Of a stretch of 50,857 nucleotides of DNA, positions 18,701 through 30,839 are shown in pieces. Both the position numbers and the translations under genes were made by a program. The notes beneath the pieces are model-generated. The model saw nothing but the letters and a program-made list of their open reading frames with translations. It was not told where the DNA came from and made no database searches. Every line of letters begins with the position of its first letter. Within the stretch, counting starts at the first letter, position 1. Source of the DNA: an uncultured Oligoflexia bacterium (lineage in GTDB: Bacteria > Bdellovibrionota > Bacteriovoracia > Bacteriovoracales > Bacteriovoracaceae); the NCBI GenBank assembly GCA_950061135.1, contig CATLVU010000005.1:1-50857 (forward strand), given 5' to 3'.

Positions 18701-19125
18701 GTTTTATACCTAAAGAGTATATAGAAAACTCTGGCCTAAGATTAAAATACTACAAGAAGCTTTCACAGGCTAAATCAAAAGAAACAATTGAAGATCTAGT
18801 TGAAGAAATTCAAGACCAATTTGGTAAACCTCCTGTAGAGTTCAAAAACCTAACAACAATTTTAAACGCCCGCCTCTTCTTTGCTCGCATGGGTATTAAG
18901 TCAGTAAAAGTACGGGAAAACTATATTGATCTTTATTTTAACCAAGATAAAGTTGAAAAAAATGAGTCGTTGCAAAGCGCAATTTTAAACTTTTTTATGA
19001 AAAGACCAAAAATCTATAAATTTAATCAAAACTATTCTATTAACTGCTACTTTAAAGAAAAAGTTACGACTGACACACTGCTTGATTTCTCGAAATATAT
19101 TGCAGAGCAGATTCTTCCATGTTAG
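15721..19125 (+). CDS. mfd: Transcription-repair coupling factor
   Basis: This 1134-residue DNA translocase removes RNA polymerase stalled at DNA damage and recruits the UvrAB excision system. The N-terminal part is the UvrB-homology module. It is followed by the RNA polymerase-interaction domain (around residue 471, GDYVVHKDHGVGKYLG), then the two RecG-like helicase lobes: Walker A GDVGFGKT at about 617, DEEQRFG near 718, TATPIPRTL near 744, and the motif VI region QLRGRIGRS near 880. The C-terminal D7 domain occupies about 960-1110. Length is close to E. coli Mfd (1148). It is divergent from the membrane cassette and is followed 48 bp later by a foldase gene. Confidence 0.97.
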   Translation: MNLKLFDEISVNSKQNQIVGLGPYQWKVLYEHHTTKNKNVFVFPSTEEAEEFYDNLLPNQNILFFPDFDEAIYSSIAHSFSDALTRFKTLSYLCNETEAPITLVTSIKALTLYVPAFEFFKKNTLDLSISDIISPDDLKKQLVSLGYQSAITVEERGYFSHKGEIFDIYPTIGPPIRINYFDDMIETINEISTESRKTIKDSHFEKITIYPTPLIFLNKEYHSNLRANLPRFGPEEKHLNLEKQHLFNRLSDGVTFEDFFLLTSLFVKEKCTLKDLIERSGFKSHFINLLSSKELLEEKFDQLLSDEKACQNEKELIKPNLERIYKLNSSFECHFDVCPVQIHQDLSSENLNTFFINSETLLPGNFKHQSEKIAKLKNFFVKNNIKNIFCYYLGEKNKESLTKIFNEFFNDIRIDFVQGFLDKGFYYKNEKTVYLSFLDLISQKKYKTKKASISQSLDLFADQLATLKEGDYVVHKDHGVGKYLGIETLELSGITNDYLVIEYKDQDKVYLPVYKMNLIQKYSDDKTSPQLSNLKTTKFDQAKTKAKSAIKKLAFDLLEVQAKRATIQGYSFSPPDDEFLEFENQFSFKETIDQQQAINDILSDMQSSQPMDRLVCGDVGFGKTEVAMRAAFKAVLDHKQVAILVPTTVLAFQHYNSFIERFKKFAINIEFISRFKTTKESNEILKKTEEGNVDILIGTHKILSPKLKFKDLGLIIIDEEQRFGVGHKEKLKLLRESIDTLTLTATPIPRTLQMSFLGIKELSLIKTPPPKRQSIKSYIIKDDPSTIKQAIEKELNRGGQVFIVHNKVNDIELFTDKIRQLVPTARIIFAHGQLPEKELEKRIIDFYQYKYDILISTTIIESGIDIPRANTMIIDRADHYGLSQLHQLRGRIGRSDKKAYAYFMLPRNFKLSEIATKRLKAIQDYADMGSGFALATSDLEIRGSGDILGPEQSGHIATVGLELYMELLQDAIQELKGAEAEQKLETEILTNFSSFIPKEYIENSGLRLKYYKKLSQAKSKETIEDLVEEIQDQFGKPPVEFKNLTTILNARLFFARMGIKSVKVRENYIDLYFNQDKVEKNESLQSAILNFFMKRPKIYKFNQNYSINCYFKEKVTTDTLLDFSKYIAEQILPC

Positions 19126-19173
19126 CGTTTTTACTAGGATAAAATAAGTTTAAATTCACTCTTAAGGAATAGT

Positions 19174-19986
19174 ATGAAAATTTTATTTACAATAATTCTC
19201 TCTTTTAATGTCTCTTTAGTATTTGCAGATAAACCTAAAGATCCTGTTGTTGCAGAAGTTCTTGGAAAAAAAATCTTATTATCAACTTTAAATAAATATC
19301 ATGCGCAAAATTTAAAACATGTTCAAACGAAAAAAGTTTCTAAAGAGAAGTCTTTAAATGATCTTATCAATAGAACAATTGGAGTTGTTGAAGGCAAAAA
19401 AGCTGGAATAGACCAAAAACCAGAAGTTGCTAAAAGAATGAACGACATTGTGTATCACGCTTATATTTCTGAAGAACTAGTTCCACTATTAAAGAAAATT
19501 AATATCACTGACTCAGATATTAAGGATTATTATAAAAAATATCCTGAGTATAAAACACAGCAAATTTTATTAAGAGTTAGGGCCCTGCCATCTGCTGATG
19601 AAGTTGCTCAGATGTTTGATAAAATCCAAGAGATTTATTCACAAGTAGCAAAAGACCCTGAGAATTTCGAAGCATATGCAAAAAAACACAGTCAAACTGT
19701 TAACTCTAAAAATGGTGGTAATTTAGGATTTTTACCAAGAGCTCAAATGTCACAAGAGTTCTTTGAAGCGATTCATAATAAAAAACCAGGAACTATTGTT
19801 AAGCCTTTTAGATCACAATATGGTTTTCATATTGTAAAAGTTTTAGAAGTAAAAGAATTTAAAGATATCGACCTGAATCTTTACCGTAAGTTTGTTTATG
19901 ATATGAAAAAAGATGAAATACTTGATTCTTATTTTGAAAAGAAAAGAAAAGCCGCCAAGGTTAAAGTAAACAAAGAATTTCTTTAA
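19174..19986 (+). CDS. Exported parvulin-type peptidyl-prolyl isomerase
   Basis: A 270-residue protein with a Sec signal peptide (first 18 residues, ending VFA) and a SurA/PrsA-like N-terminal helical region, followed by a parvulin domain at about 124-228. The parvulin marks are NGGNLGFL (180-187) and YGFHIVKV (216-223). It should help fold outer-membrane or periplasmic proteins by cis-trans isomerisation of Xaa-Pro bonds. An AAGGAA Shine-Dalgarno sequence precedes its ATG. Its TAA stop is followed directly by the ATG of a second chaperone-like gene, so the two form an operon. Confidence 0.9.
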   Translation: MKILFTIILSFNVSLVFADKPKDPVVAEVLGKKILLSTLNKYHAQNLKHVQTKKVSKEKSLNDLINRTIGVVEGKKAGIDQKPEVAKRMNDIVYHAYISEELVPLLKKINITDSDIKDYYKKYPEYKTQQILLRVRALPSADEVAQMFDKIQEIYSQVAKDPENFEAYAKKHSQTVNSKNGGNLGFLPRAQMSQEFFEAIHNKKPGTIVKPFRSQYGFHIVKVLEVKEFKDIDLNLYRKFVYDMKKDEILDSYFEKKRKAAKVKVNKEFL

Positions 19987-20895
19987 ATGAAAAAACTCTT
20001 ATTAGCATTTGTCCTTTTTTCTAATTTTTCTCATGCAAAGCTAATTGATAAAATTGCAGGAGCAATTAACGATAATATTTATACTCTTTCTGAAATTAAT
20101 AGAGTGCAGGCCACTCTACCTATCAGAAAGGAAATCGCTCCTTTTATATATAAAAAATCTAAGTATACAAATATTGAACTTCTTAAAATTCTACAAAACC
20201 AATTTATAATAAGAGATAAACTTGCCGAGATAGGCTATGTTATTGGTGATGATAGGGTAGAGCAGAATATTCAACAAACTGAACAAAGACTCAGACTAAC
20301 TCGCTCTCAATTATTAAGTTTTCTTGAAAGTAATAAAATTACTTTTAATGAATATTTTGAGCTAATGAGATCTGCAATGGAGTACAGTACCTTTCTTCAA
20401 AGAATTATCTCACCGCTTGTTATTATTACAGATCAAGAAGTTAAAAATGCTTATTACAATACGACTCAAAACAAGAAAACTTTATCTTTCAAATATGAAC
20501 TTGTTAACTTCGTTATAAATAGAAAAGGATTATCTCAAAAGGATATTGATAAACTACCTCAAACCTTAGAAAGATATAGAAAAACTGGTAGTATCCCAGA
20601 GAAATTTAAAGACCTTGTAACTAATGATATGGGATCTATAGTTGGTGATGATCTTCCAGTTGCATTAAACGAATTACTTAGAGTTACAAACGAAAAAGAA
20701 TTTTCAAGACCATACCTAGCAGATGATTTAGTTCATCTATTTTACTTAAAGAAAAAAGACTTAGTTGCTTCAGAAGACTTCAAAAAATCCAAAGATAGAA
20801 TTTATCAACAATTATTTGAAAAGAAATCAGCACAGCTTGTTACTGACTGGCTCCAAAGAGAAGCACTTAATTATTATATTTTAGAAGATTTATAA
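19987..20895 (+). CDS. SurA-like periplasmic chaperone without a clear parvulin domain
   Basis: A 302-residue protein with a signal peptide (17 residues, ending SHA) followed by the SurA N-terminal pattern IDKIAGAINDNIYTLSEI, a helical region with QFIIRDKLAE, and a C-terminal helix. The middle part, where SurA carries its parvulin domain, lacks the GGxLG and FHI(I/V)KV marks, so it is probably a chaperone only. The ATG follows the stop of the isomerase gene with no gap, indicating cotranscription and probably joint action on outer-membrane protein folding. A terminator lies downstream. Confidence 0.8.
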   Translation: MKKLLLAFVLFSNFSHAKLIDKIAGAINDNIYTLSEINRVQATLPIRKEIAPFIYKKSKYTNIELLKILQNQFIIRDKLAEIGYVIGDDRVEQNIQQTEQRLRLTRSQLLSFLESNKITFNEYFELMRSAMEYSTFLQRIISPLVIITDQEVKNAYYNTTQNKKTLSFKYELVNFVINRKGLSQKDIDKLPQTLERYRKTGSIPEKFKDLVTNDMGSIVGDDLPVALNELLRVTNEKEFSRPYLADDLVHLFYLKKKDLVASEDFKKSKDRIYQQLFEKKSAQLVTDWLQREALNYYILEDL

Positions 20896-20909
20896 TTTAG
20901 GCATTAAAA

Positions 20910-20929
20910 AACCCCGTATTCACGGGGTT
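20910..20929 (-). terminator. Rho-independent terminator between surA-like gene and atpE
   Basis: AACCCCGT and ACGGGGTT form an 8-bp stem around a four-base loop. Read on the minus strand the stem is followed by a run of T, a canonical terminator for the long gyrBA-atpBE transcription unit. On the plus strand a weaker T-rich tail follows, so it may also end the plus-strand foldase operon. Confidence 0.88.
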
Positions 20930-20959
20930 GTTCATTTTAATTATCTTATATGTTAACTA

Positions 20960-21190
20960 TTAAATCTTACCTTGTAGTAAGAATGCAATAACAAATGCGT
21001 AGATAACTAGTGACTCGATAAGAGCAAGACCAATAATCATTGGTACAAAAAGCTTTCCTGAAGCTTCTGGGTTTCTTGCGATTCCCTCTAGTGCTGCTGC
21101 TGCTGCGTTACCTTGAGCTAATGCACCACCTAGTGCTGCAATACCTAAAACTAATGCTGATGATAATGCTAATAATCCGTTTGCGTCCAT
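20960..21190 (-). CDS. atpE: ATP synthase F0 subunit c
   Basis: A 76-residue hairpin of two membrane helices joined by the polar loop ARNPEA; it oligomerises into the rotor ring. The ion-binding carboxylate is Glu59 in [10 protein letters not shown], and helix 1 has the glycine/alanine-rich [16 protein letters not shown]. Gln26, Glu59, Ser60 and Tyr64 occupy the positions of the Na+ ligand set known from Ilyobacter tartaricus (Q32, E65, S66, Y70). The gene is the last of the minus-strand unit and is followed by the terminator at 20910. It follows atpB by 14 bp. Confidence 0.95.
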   Translation of the reverse strand: MDANGLLALSSALVLGIAALGGALAQGNAAAAALEGIARNPEASGKLFVPMIIGLALIESLVIYAFVIAFLLQGKI

Positions 21191-21204
21191 TTTAATCTCC
21201 TTAA

Positions 21205-21966
21205 TTAATCGTGATGCTCATGATCGTGAACTTCACATGCTAAACTTATATAGACAATTGTTAATAGGGTAAATACAAATGCTTGCATAAAACATACAAA
21301 CAAACCAATTACATAAAATGGAATCGGTACCAAGTACGGAACTAGATCAGAAAAAATTGTTAATACAAGGTGATCACCTTCCATATTTCCTTTTAATCTT
21401 AATCCTAAAGAAATAGGTCTCACTCCGTGTGAAATTAATTCAATAATAAGCATTAAAGGAGCTAGATACCATGCTGGGCCCATGAAGTGTTTAATATGGC
21501 CTACAAGACCCTGAACTCTTATTCCGTGCCAATTATAATAAATAAAAACAAACAACCCTAAAGCCAGGGTAGTGTTAAAATTATCTGTTGGAGGTAAAAA
21601 ACCAGGAATCAAACCTAAAACATTAGACATCAAGATAAACATAAAAAGCATTACAATTAATGGAAAATACTCTTTGGCCATCTTGTCGCCCATAATATTT
21701 CTAGTTAACCCGTAAACAAATTCACCTACAAATTCAAAAAGATTTCTAAATGTAAATTTACTATCAGGAACTAGAGCAGCGCTTACATCTGCTGTTTTAA
21801 GCCTATAAAGAAGGCCTACTAAAATAAATAAAACCGAAACAAAACCAAATAGCACAACATGTTCAGGTAGGTGTAAAGCAGAAGCAATACCTGATGTCCA
21901 AGTGAAACCACCAGCAGCAAAAGCTAAGCTTGGTAAAGTCATCAAAAGAGATGCAAATAATTTCAT
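21205..21966 (-). CDS. atpB: ATP synthase F0 subunit a
   Basis: A 253-residue polytopic protein forming the ion half-channels against the c ring. The essential arginine is Arg190 in [15 protein letters not shown], aligned with E. coli Arg210; the residue two after it is Lys where most subunits have Phe. Later helices contain the conserved Gln of [14 protein letters not shown]. The N-terminus looks like a signal peptide (ending AFAAGG) and the C-terminus is His/Asp-rich (HDHEHHD). It lies between a small AtpI-like gene (10 bp away) and atpE, separated by about 20 kb from the F1 genes. Confidence 0.95.
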   Translation of the reverse strand: MKLFASLLMTLPSLAFAAGGFTWTSGIASALHLPEHVVLFGFVSVLFILVGLLYRLKTADVSAALVPDSKFTFRNLFEFVGEFVYGLTRNIMGDKMAKEYFPLIVMLFMFILMSNVLGLIPGFLPPTDNFNTTLALGLFVFIYYNWHGIRVQGLVGHIKHFMGPAWYLAPLMLIIELISHGVRPISLGLRLKGNMEGDHLVLTIFSDLVPYLVPIPFYVIGLFVCFMQAFVFTLLTIVYISLACEVHDHEHHD

Positions 21967-21976
21967 AGATATATCC

Positions 21977-22303
21977 TTAAATTTTATTTTCCTTTTTAAT
22001 ACTTAAAACAAGAATAAGCAATTGAAATATATAAGATATTACAATTAGCCACACCGCAACATCAGTAAAATTCATTACCCAATAAAATAATCCTATGAGA
22101 ATTAGGAATTTTAATAAAAATTGAGCCGTTATTCTTAAGCTTTTTTTCTGCTGTAAGAGCATAGACCTTAACGAATTATAAAGTAGGTAATGATTCCCAA
22201 GAAAACTCAAAATACTTACTACTGCTACAATATTATTTTTTGAAAAATACATCAAAAGAACTAAATTGGTACTTGTTAGGCAAAAATATGCAGCTTTTCT
22301 CAT
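21977..22303 (-). CDS. AtpI-like membrane protein
   Basis: A 108-residue protein with four hydrophobic segments, just upstream of atpB. Size, topology and position match ATP synthase protein I (AtpI), which assists c-ring assembly in some bacteria. Sequence motifs of that family are weak, so the assignment relies mainly on context. It overlaps the gene before it by four bases. Confidence 0.6.
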   Translation of the reverse strand: MRKAAYFCLTSTNLVLLMYFSKNNIVAVVSILSFLGNHYLLYNSLRSMLLQQKKSLRITAQFLLKFLILIGLFYWVMNFTDVAVWLIVISYIFQLLILVLSIKKENKI

Positions 22304-22494
22304 TCTTTGGCCTTAATAATCAAAAAAGTGATACTGGATAATAAAAAAACCAAAAGAATAATTATGCCTTGTACTAAGCTTATATAGTTTTTTTCTATTG
22401 CTAAATATACTGCGTATGAAATACCCATGATCGAAGCAGAAAAGCTCATTACTATTCCTAAAACCAATAATGCTTTTTTCCCTTCTGAGCTCAT
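22300..22494 (-). CDS. Small two-helix membrane protein at the AtpZ position
   Basis: A 64-residue protein with two hydrophobic helices (about 8-32 and 38-60). It overlaps the lipoprotein gene before it and the AtpI-like gene after it by four bases each, which supports it as a real gene. In many bacteria a small two-helix AtpZ/AtpR precedes atpI; this is the likely identity, but the conserved Gly/Asp pattern of that family is not clear. Confidence 0.55.
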   Translation of the reverse strand: MSSEGKKALLVLGIVMSFSASIMGISYAVYLAIEKNYISLVQGIIILLVFLLSSITFLIIKAKE

Positions 22495-23276
22495 CTTTTT
22501 CTTGCAACTCTTCTGTTATATAAAGATTCTAAGCGTTTCTTTATAACTTCATTATTTGGATAATTTCCAAGTAGGGAGTAATACATATTGTAAGCCTCTC
22601 TTAGCTTTTCATTATTTTCAAAAGAGTTTGCGATTAAAAATTTTGTTTTTTGAACTTTATCCTGCCTTGTCTCTGTCTTGAGATATGAAAACCAATTTTT
22701 ATTAGCTTCATCCCAGTCTCTTAAATAAAAATGATTCAGACCTATAAAATATAATGATTCATTTGCTAACTTTTTATCATTTGAATTTAAAACAACTAAA
22801 AAATTTTTTAATGATTCTTTATACTTTCCAAGTAATAAAAGATTTTCAGATAAACGGTATTGATAATAGACTTTGTTTTTAAGCTCAGGTTTAAACTCTA
22901 AAAGTTTAGAATAAACAAATAATGCTTTTTTATAATCTTTTAAGTTGTTTTGATAAATCAATCCCATTTTCTCATATGATTTTATATGCCAAGAAGCTTC
23001 ATTTGATATTTCTGATAATTGTGAATAATACTTAATTGCTTTTTTAAAATCTGCTAGATAGATCGAATATATTTCAGCTAGTTGATAATGAATTTTAATA
23101 TTTATTACTTTAGGTAATTTTTGCTGCAAAGTATTTTCATAAATCTCTGCAGCTTTTTTGTAATCTCTATTATCTATATATTCTTGTGCTCTTAAAATTT
23201 CACCATAGTAATTAGATGAAAAACCGCAACTAGTAAGTATTAATAATAAAAGAAAGAATAAATTATTCTTCATCAT
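22491..23276 (-). CDS. TPR lipoprotein
   Basis: About 261 residues with a lipoprotein signal sequence (MMKNNLFFLLLLILTSC, lipobox LTSC). The mature part is made of TPR-type helix pairs with Tyr/Ala/Leu spacing (AAEIYENTLQ, KKAIKYYSQLS, KKALFVYSKLLEFKP). It should sit on an envelope membrane and bind another protein; it recalls BamD and similar scaffolds but I cannot assign it. The tandem ATG codons at 23276/23273 are preferred over an upstream TTG at 23288. The start lies inside the last codons of gyrA, and its stop overlaps the next gene. Confidence 0.75.
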   Translation of the reverse strand: MMKNNLFFLLLLILTSCGFSSNYYGEILRAQEYIDNRDYKKAAEIYENTLQQKLPKVINIKIHYQLAEIYSIYLADFKKAIKYYSQLSEISNEASWHIKSYEKMGLIYQNNLKDYKKALFVYSKLLEFKPELKNKVYYQYRLSENLLLLGKYKESLKNFLVVLNSNDKKLANESLYFIGLNHFYLRDWDEANKNWFSYLKTETRQDKVQKTKFLIANSFENNEKLREAYNMYYSLLGNYPNNEVIKKRLESLYNRRVARKR

Positions 23277-25713
23277 CAGTATCAACAATATTCTCTACTG
23301 CTACTACTTGCTCACCATCTTTAAGATTAATTAATCTTACACCTTGTGTATTTCTACCTAATAAAGAAATTCCTGAAATTTTCGTTCTAATAACCTGGCC
23401 GTTATTAGTGATGATCATAAGATCATCTTTATCAGACACAGGTTTAATTTGAGTGATATTTCCAGTCTTCGATGTTAATTTCATCGCAATAATTCCTTTA
23501 CCACCACGAGATTGTTTTCTGTATTCAGAAGTACTAGAACGCTTTCCATAACCTTTATCTGTTACTGATAAAATTTCTGATCCATCATCAATTATTTCCA
23601 TTCCAATAACTTTTTCATCATCAGATAAGCTTATTCCCTTAACACCTTGTGAAACTCTTCCTTGGGCACGACAATCTGATTCAGCAAATCTAATAATTTT
23701 TCCAGAATCTGCACACATCAAAATATCGTGATTTCCATCTGTAACTCTAACACTCAAAACAGCGTCACCATCGTTTATTTTTATTGCTCTAATTCCTGAT
23801 TGTTTAACGTTTTTATATTCTTCAAGTTTCGTTTTCTTAACAAGACCTTTTTCTGTAGCAATTACTAAGTAACTATCTCCAAAATCTTTTGGTACAGAAA
23901 TAATTTCTTTGATTTTTTCATCTGCTTTTAATGGAATCAAGTTAACAATATTTCTACCTTTAGATGTTCTTGACCCTTCAGGAATTTGATAAACTTTAAG
24001 TGTGTAAACTGTTCCTTTATCACTGAAGAACATAATTTTGTCATGAGTTTCAGCAGTGAAGATCGTTGTAAAAAAATCATCTTCGCTAGATGCACCCTTA
24101 ACACCCTTACCACCACGTTTTTGCGCTTTATAAGTGTCTGTCGGCATTCTCTTTAGATAGCCTTTATGAGTTACTGTAACGATTACTTCTTCATTTTTAA
24201 TTAAGTCTTCAATTTGAATTTCATCAGTATCTGCAACGATTTCTGTTTTTCTCTCATCGCCATAGTTTTCAAGAATTTCTGTAAACTCATCTCTAATGAT
24301 ATTTCTAACTAATTCTTCAGACCCTAATATTTCTTCCAGTCTTGCAATTTCTTTCATAATTGCTTCATAATCAGCAACGATTTTATCTCGCTCAAGGCCA
24401 GTTAATCGTTGTAACCTCATATCCAATACAGCTTGCGCTTGAATATCAGATAATTGGTAACCACTCATTAATTTCGTTTTAGCTTCGCTTGGGCCTTGAG
24501 ATTTTTTAATAAGCTCAACAATTGCATCAATATTTTCAACTGCTGTTTTTAATCCTTCTAAAATATGAGCTCTTGCTTTGGCCTTCTTAAGCTCATACAT
24601 TGTACGTCTTAATACAACTTCTTTTCTATGATCTATAAAGCACTGAAGCTGCTCTTTTAAATCCATTACTTTTGGTTGACCATTTTTAATAGATAAAAAG
24701 ATTATTCCAAAAGAAACCTGCATTTGTGTCATTTTGTATAATTTGTTCAACGTCACATTTGCTGATTCGTTTTTCTTAATATCAATTACAATTCTAAGTC
24801 CTAATTTATTTGACTCATCTCTGATATCTGAAATACCAACTAAAGTTTTTTCAGAAGCAAGTTTAGCTATTTTTTCAATTAGCCTTGCTTTATTTACTTG
24901 ATAAGGAATTTCTGTAACAACAATTCTTTCTCTTTCTTGTTTTCCATGAACTTCAATATCGGCCTTAGCTCTAATTTGAATAATACCTCGGCCTGTATGG
25001 TAAGCAGATTTAATTCCAGATGTTCCATGAATTGTTCCGGCTGTAGGAAAATCAGGGCCTGGAATAATATCTGTTAGCTCGTCCATTGTAATTTGAGGAT
25101 TGTCCAAAAGACTAATTAGTCCACTCATAATTTCAGATAGGTTATGAGGAGGAATATTTGTCGACATCCCAACTGCAATACCTGAAGAGCCGTTTACTAA
25201 CAAGTTTGGTATTTTTGTAGGTAAAACTCTTGGCTCTTGTAATGAATCATCATAGTTAGCTTGCCAGTCAATCGTATCTTTATCGATATCCTTAAGCATT
25301 TCTTCAGCAAGCTTTTTCATTCTAATTTCGGTGTACCTCATTGCCGCTGCATTATCTCCATCAATGGAACCGAAATTTCCTTGCCCGTCTACAACTTGAT
25401 ATCTCATTGAGAAATCTTGAGCTAGTCTTGCAATTGCTTGATAAACTGCTGAATCACCATGTGGGTGATATTTACCAATAACATCACCAACAACTCTTGC
25501 TGATTTTAGAAATGGTTTATTATGATAATTATTCAACATGTACATCGCATAAAGTACACGTCTGTGAACAGGCTTTAATCCATCTCTAACGTCGGGAAGT
25601 GCACGCCCAACAATAACACTCATGGCGTAATCTAAATAACACTCCTTCATCTCATCTTGAATAAGTAGGGGAGCAATATTTCCGTGATTATGATCGTTTG
25701 TTATATCATCCAT
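23263..25713 (-). CDS. gyrA: DNA gyrase subunit A
   Basis: An 816-residue subunit that cuts and rejoins DNA so gyrase can introduce negative supercoils. The catalytic Tyr127 lies in AAMRYTEI. The quinolone-determining region reads KYHPHGDSAVYQAI: Ser88 matches E. coli Ser83, but Gln92 replaces Asp87. The C-terminal wrapping domain carries a GyrA box (QKRGGKG), which separates it from ParC. The acidic tail (DTDDEE) resembles that of E. coli. It follows gyrB by 14 bp and overlaps a TPR lipoprotein gene. Confidence 0.97.
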   Translation of the reverse strand: MDDITNDHNHGNIAPLLIQDEMKECYLDYAMSVIVGRALPDVRDGLKPVHRRVLYAMYMLNNYHNKPFLKSARVVGDVIGKYHPHGDSAVYQAIARLAQDFSMRYQVVDGQGNFGSIDGDNAAAMRYTEIRMKKLAEEMLKDIDKDTIDWQANYDDSLQEPRVLPTKIPNLLVNGSSGIAVGMSTNIPPHNLSEIMSGLISLLDNPQITMDELTDIIPGPDFPTAGTIHGTSGIKSAYHTGRGIIQIRAKADIEVHGKQERERIVVTEIPYQVNKARLIEKIAKLASEKTLVGISDIRDESNKLGLRIVIDIKKNESANVTLNKLYKMTQMQVSFGIIFLSIKNGQPKVMDLKEQLQCFIDHRKEVVLRRTMYELKKAKARAHILEGLKTAVENIDAIVELIKKSQGPSEAKTKLMSGYQLSDIQAQAVLDMRLQRLTGLERDKIVADYEAIMKEIARLEEILGSEELVRNIIRDEFTEILENYGDERKTEIVADTDEIQIEDLIKNEEVIVTVTHKGYLKRMPTDTYKAQKRGGKGVKGASSEDDFFTTIFTAETHDKIMFFSDKGTVYTLKVYQIPEGSRTSKGRNIVNLIPLKADEKIKEIISVPKDFGDSYLVIATEKGLVKKTKLEEYKNVKQSGIRAIKINDGDAVLSVRVTDGNHDILMCADSGKIIRFAESDCRAQGRVSQGVKGISLSDDEKVIGMEIIDDGSEILSVTDKGYGKRSSTSEYRKQSRGGKGIIAMKLTSKTGNITQIKPVSDKDDLMIITNNGQVIRTKISGISLLGRNTQGVRLINLKDGEQVVAVENIVDTDDEE

Positions 25714-25727
25714 TATATTTTCCTAAA

Positions 25728-29283
<3,556 letters not shown>

Positions 29284-29284
<1 letters not shown>

Positions 29285-30402
29285 TAAATTTTTAAAGGCA
29301 TTACAATGCCAAGAAATGCATTATCTTCATCTGAACGTACGATTACAGGACTTAACTCATTGTTAAAATCAAAAGTTATATCGTTTGCATCTATAACTGA
29401 CATTGTATCAAGAATATATTTTGCATTAAAACCTATTTCCATTTCTTTACCTGTATACTCAACAGGTATTTTCTCTTCACCGTGTCCTAAAGCATTATGA
29501 CTAGCAGACACTACCAATTGATTAGAAATAAAATTAATTTTAATTCCGTTAGTTTTCTCATTTGCCAACAACTTAACTCGTTTAATTGCATCAACTAGAA
29601 TATTTTTTTCCATCGTAATAGAAAAAGAAGTCTTAGAAGGAATAACTGTTTGATACTTTGGATATTCTCTAGCTATTAAACGAATATTTAAGAAGTATTG
29701 CTCGTTTGCTGAAATATACATAAAAGATTCATCTACTGAAAAATTCAACTCAATCTCTGGATAAGTTTCAGCAATTCTTTTAAGTTCTAATATTCCTTTT
29801 TTAGGAATAATTAATCCATCTGTTAACAAATCATTTTCAAAATTAAAGTTTTCAATATCCAGTAAAGCTAAACGATGTCCATCAATAGCTACAGATCTTA
29901 ATTTTTCACCTATTTTTTGAACATAAATTCCATTTAAATTAATTCTTGTTTCATCTGTTGAAATAGAATGAATTGTCTTAGAAATAATTTTACTTATATT
30001 CTCACTACTTATTGAAAATTGATTTTTTGTAGGAGCATTAAAATTAAGTTTTGGATAATCTTCAGTGTTGGTAATAAGTAATGAAAACTTAATATTTCCA
30101 CAACTAAGCTTTAATAAATTCTGTTCATTGTCGATATCTAATAAAATTATTTCATCTGGTAACTCTCGTACAATATCAAAAATATTTTTTGTATTTATAC
30201 AGAATTCACCAACATTATCTACTTCAGCTTTTATTAATACTTTGGCACTAACTTCTAAATCAGTTGAAATTAACTCTATGTAACCGTCAAATGCTCTTAC
30301 CAAACAATTAGTTAAAATAGGTCTTGAGTTTTTCTTATCAACGACAGATAAAATTTTATTTAATCCATCTCTTAGTAATGTTGAATTGATTTGTATTTTC
30401 AT
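29284..30402 (-). CDS. dnaN: DNA polymerase III sliding clamp (beta subunit)
   Basis: A 372-residue ring-forming clamp that tethers the polymerase to DNA. Three repeats of the clamp fold are visible, with VAIDGHRLALLDI in the middle and the conserved C-terminal end LGIVMPLKI. It begins just left of the candidate origin and heads the dnaN-recF-gyrB-gyrA group, whose close spacing suggests one operon. An AGGA sequence precedes the ATG. Confidence 0.97.
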
Positions 30403-30422
30403 CTTAATCCTATTTTAGAACA

Positions 30423-30455
30423 ATTATATCTAGCTTTAAAAGTTTAGTTTATCAA
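30423..30455 (-). promoter_or_regulatory. Candidate dnaN promoter
   Basis: On the minus strand a perfect TATAAT (30423-30428) lies about 20 bases before the dnaN start codon. A TTGATA is found upstream, but 21 bp away, longer than the usual 17. The -10 element is convincing, the -35 is not. Confidence 0.4.
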
Positions 30456-30539
30456 GAGTTCATTCTAATAGAGTTTTAACATGTGATTTATATATTATTA
30501 TTTATATATAAAATATAATATTATTAAGGGAAAAGTTAG

Positions 30540-30548
30540 TGTGGATAA
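30540..30548 (-). promoter_or_regulatory. Consensus DnaA box
   Basis: TGTGGATAA is the exact reverse complement of the high-affinity box TTATCCACA. It sits immediately right of the AT-rich stretch and apart from the denser box group at 30692-30817. Confidence 0.8.
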
Positions 30549-30691
30549 ATATAAAACATGATTAATTTCAGTAAGTTATGTTGAATTATAAAAGTAAAAC
30601 TTTTCAAATTTTTTCAAAAAAAAGATAAATCCTTCGTATATCAAATTCATTTTTCGGCAAAAAAAATATTTTCCAGAGATATTTAAACATC

Positions 30692-30817
30692 TTATCAACA
30701 CAATAATGTTTATTTTCTAAACAACTATAGAAAATAGGAATGAGTACTCAAGTTTTTCAACATTTTGTTCACATTGTTGAAAAGTATAACTGTTTATAAA
30801 AGTTATCTTTTTCAACA
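30692..30817. promoter_or_regulatory. Cluster of five DnaA-box-like 9-mers
   Basis: Boxes at 30692, 30754, 30765, 30775 (reverse) and 30809 deviate from TTATCCACA by one or two bases; three are the same variant TTTTCAACA. The same variant appears once more in front of dnaA (32426-32434), which supports a lineage-specific DnaA site rather than chance. Confidence 0.68.
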
Positions 30818-30839
30818 CTATGTTAATTTGTTGAGAGTT

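Larger units (their letters stand above)
30403..30839. other. Candidate replication origin (oriC)
   Basis: This 437-bp gap between dnaN and dnaA holds no gene. About 30481-30530 is almost pure A/T and could be the unwinding element. A perfect DnaA box in reverse (TGTGGATAA) lies at 30540-30548. Five further boxes or near-boxes lie in 126 bp: TTATCAACA at 30692-30700, TTTTCAACA at 30754-30762 and 30809-30817, TTGTTCACA at 30765-30773, and reversed TGTTGAAAA at 30775-30783. Gene polarity diverges around this region and dnaA, as expected at an origin. Confidence 0.82.
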
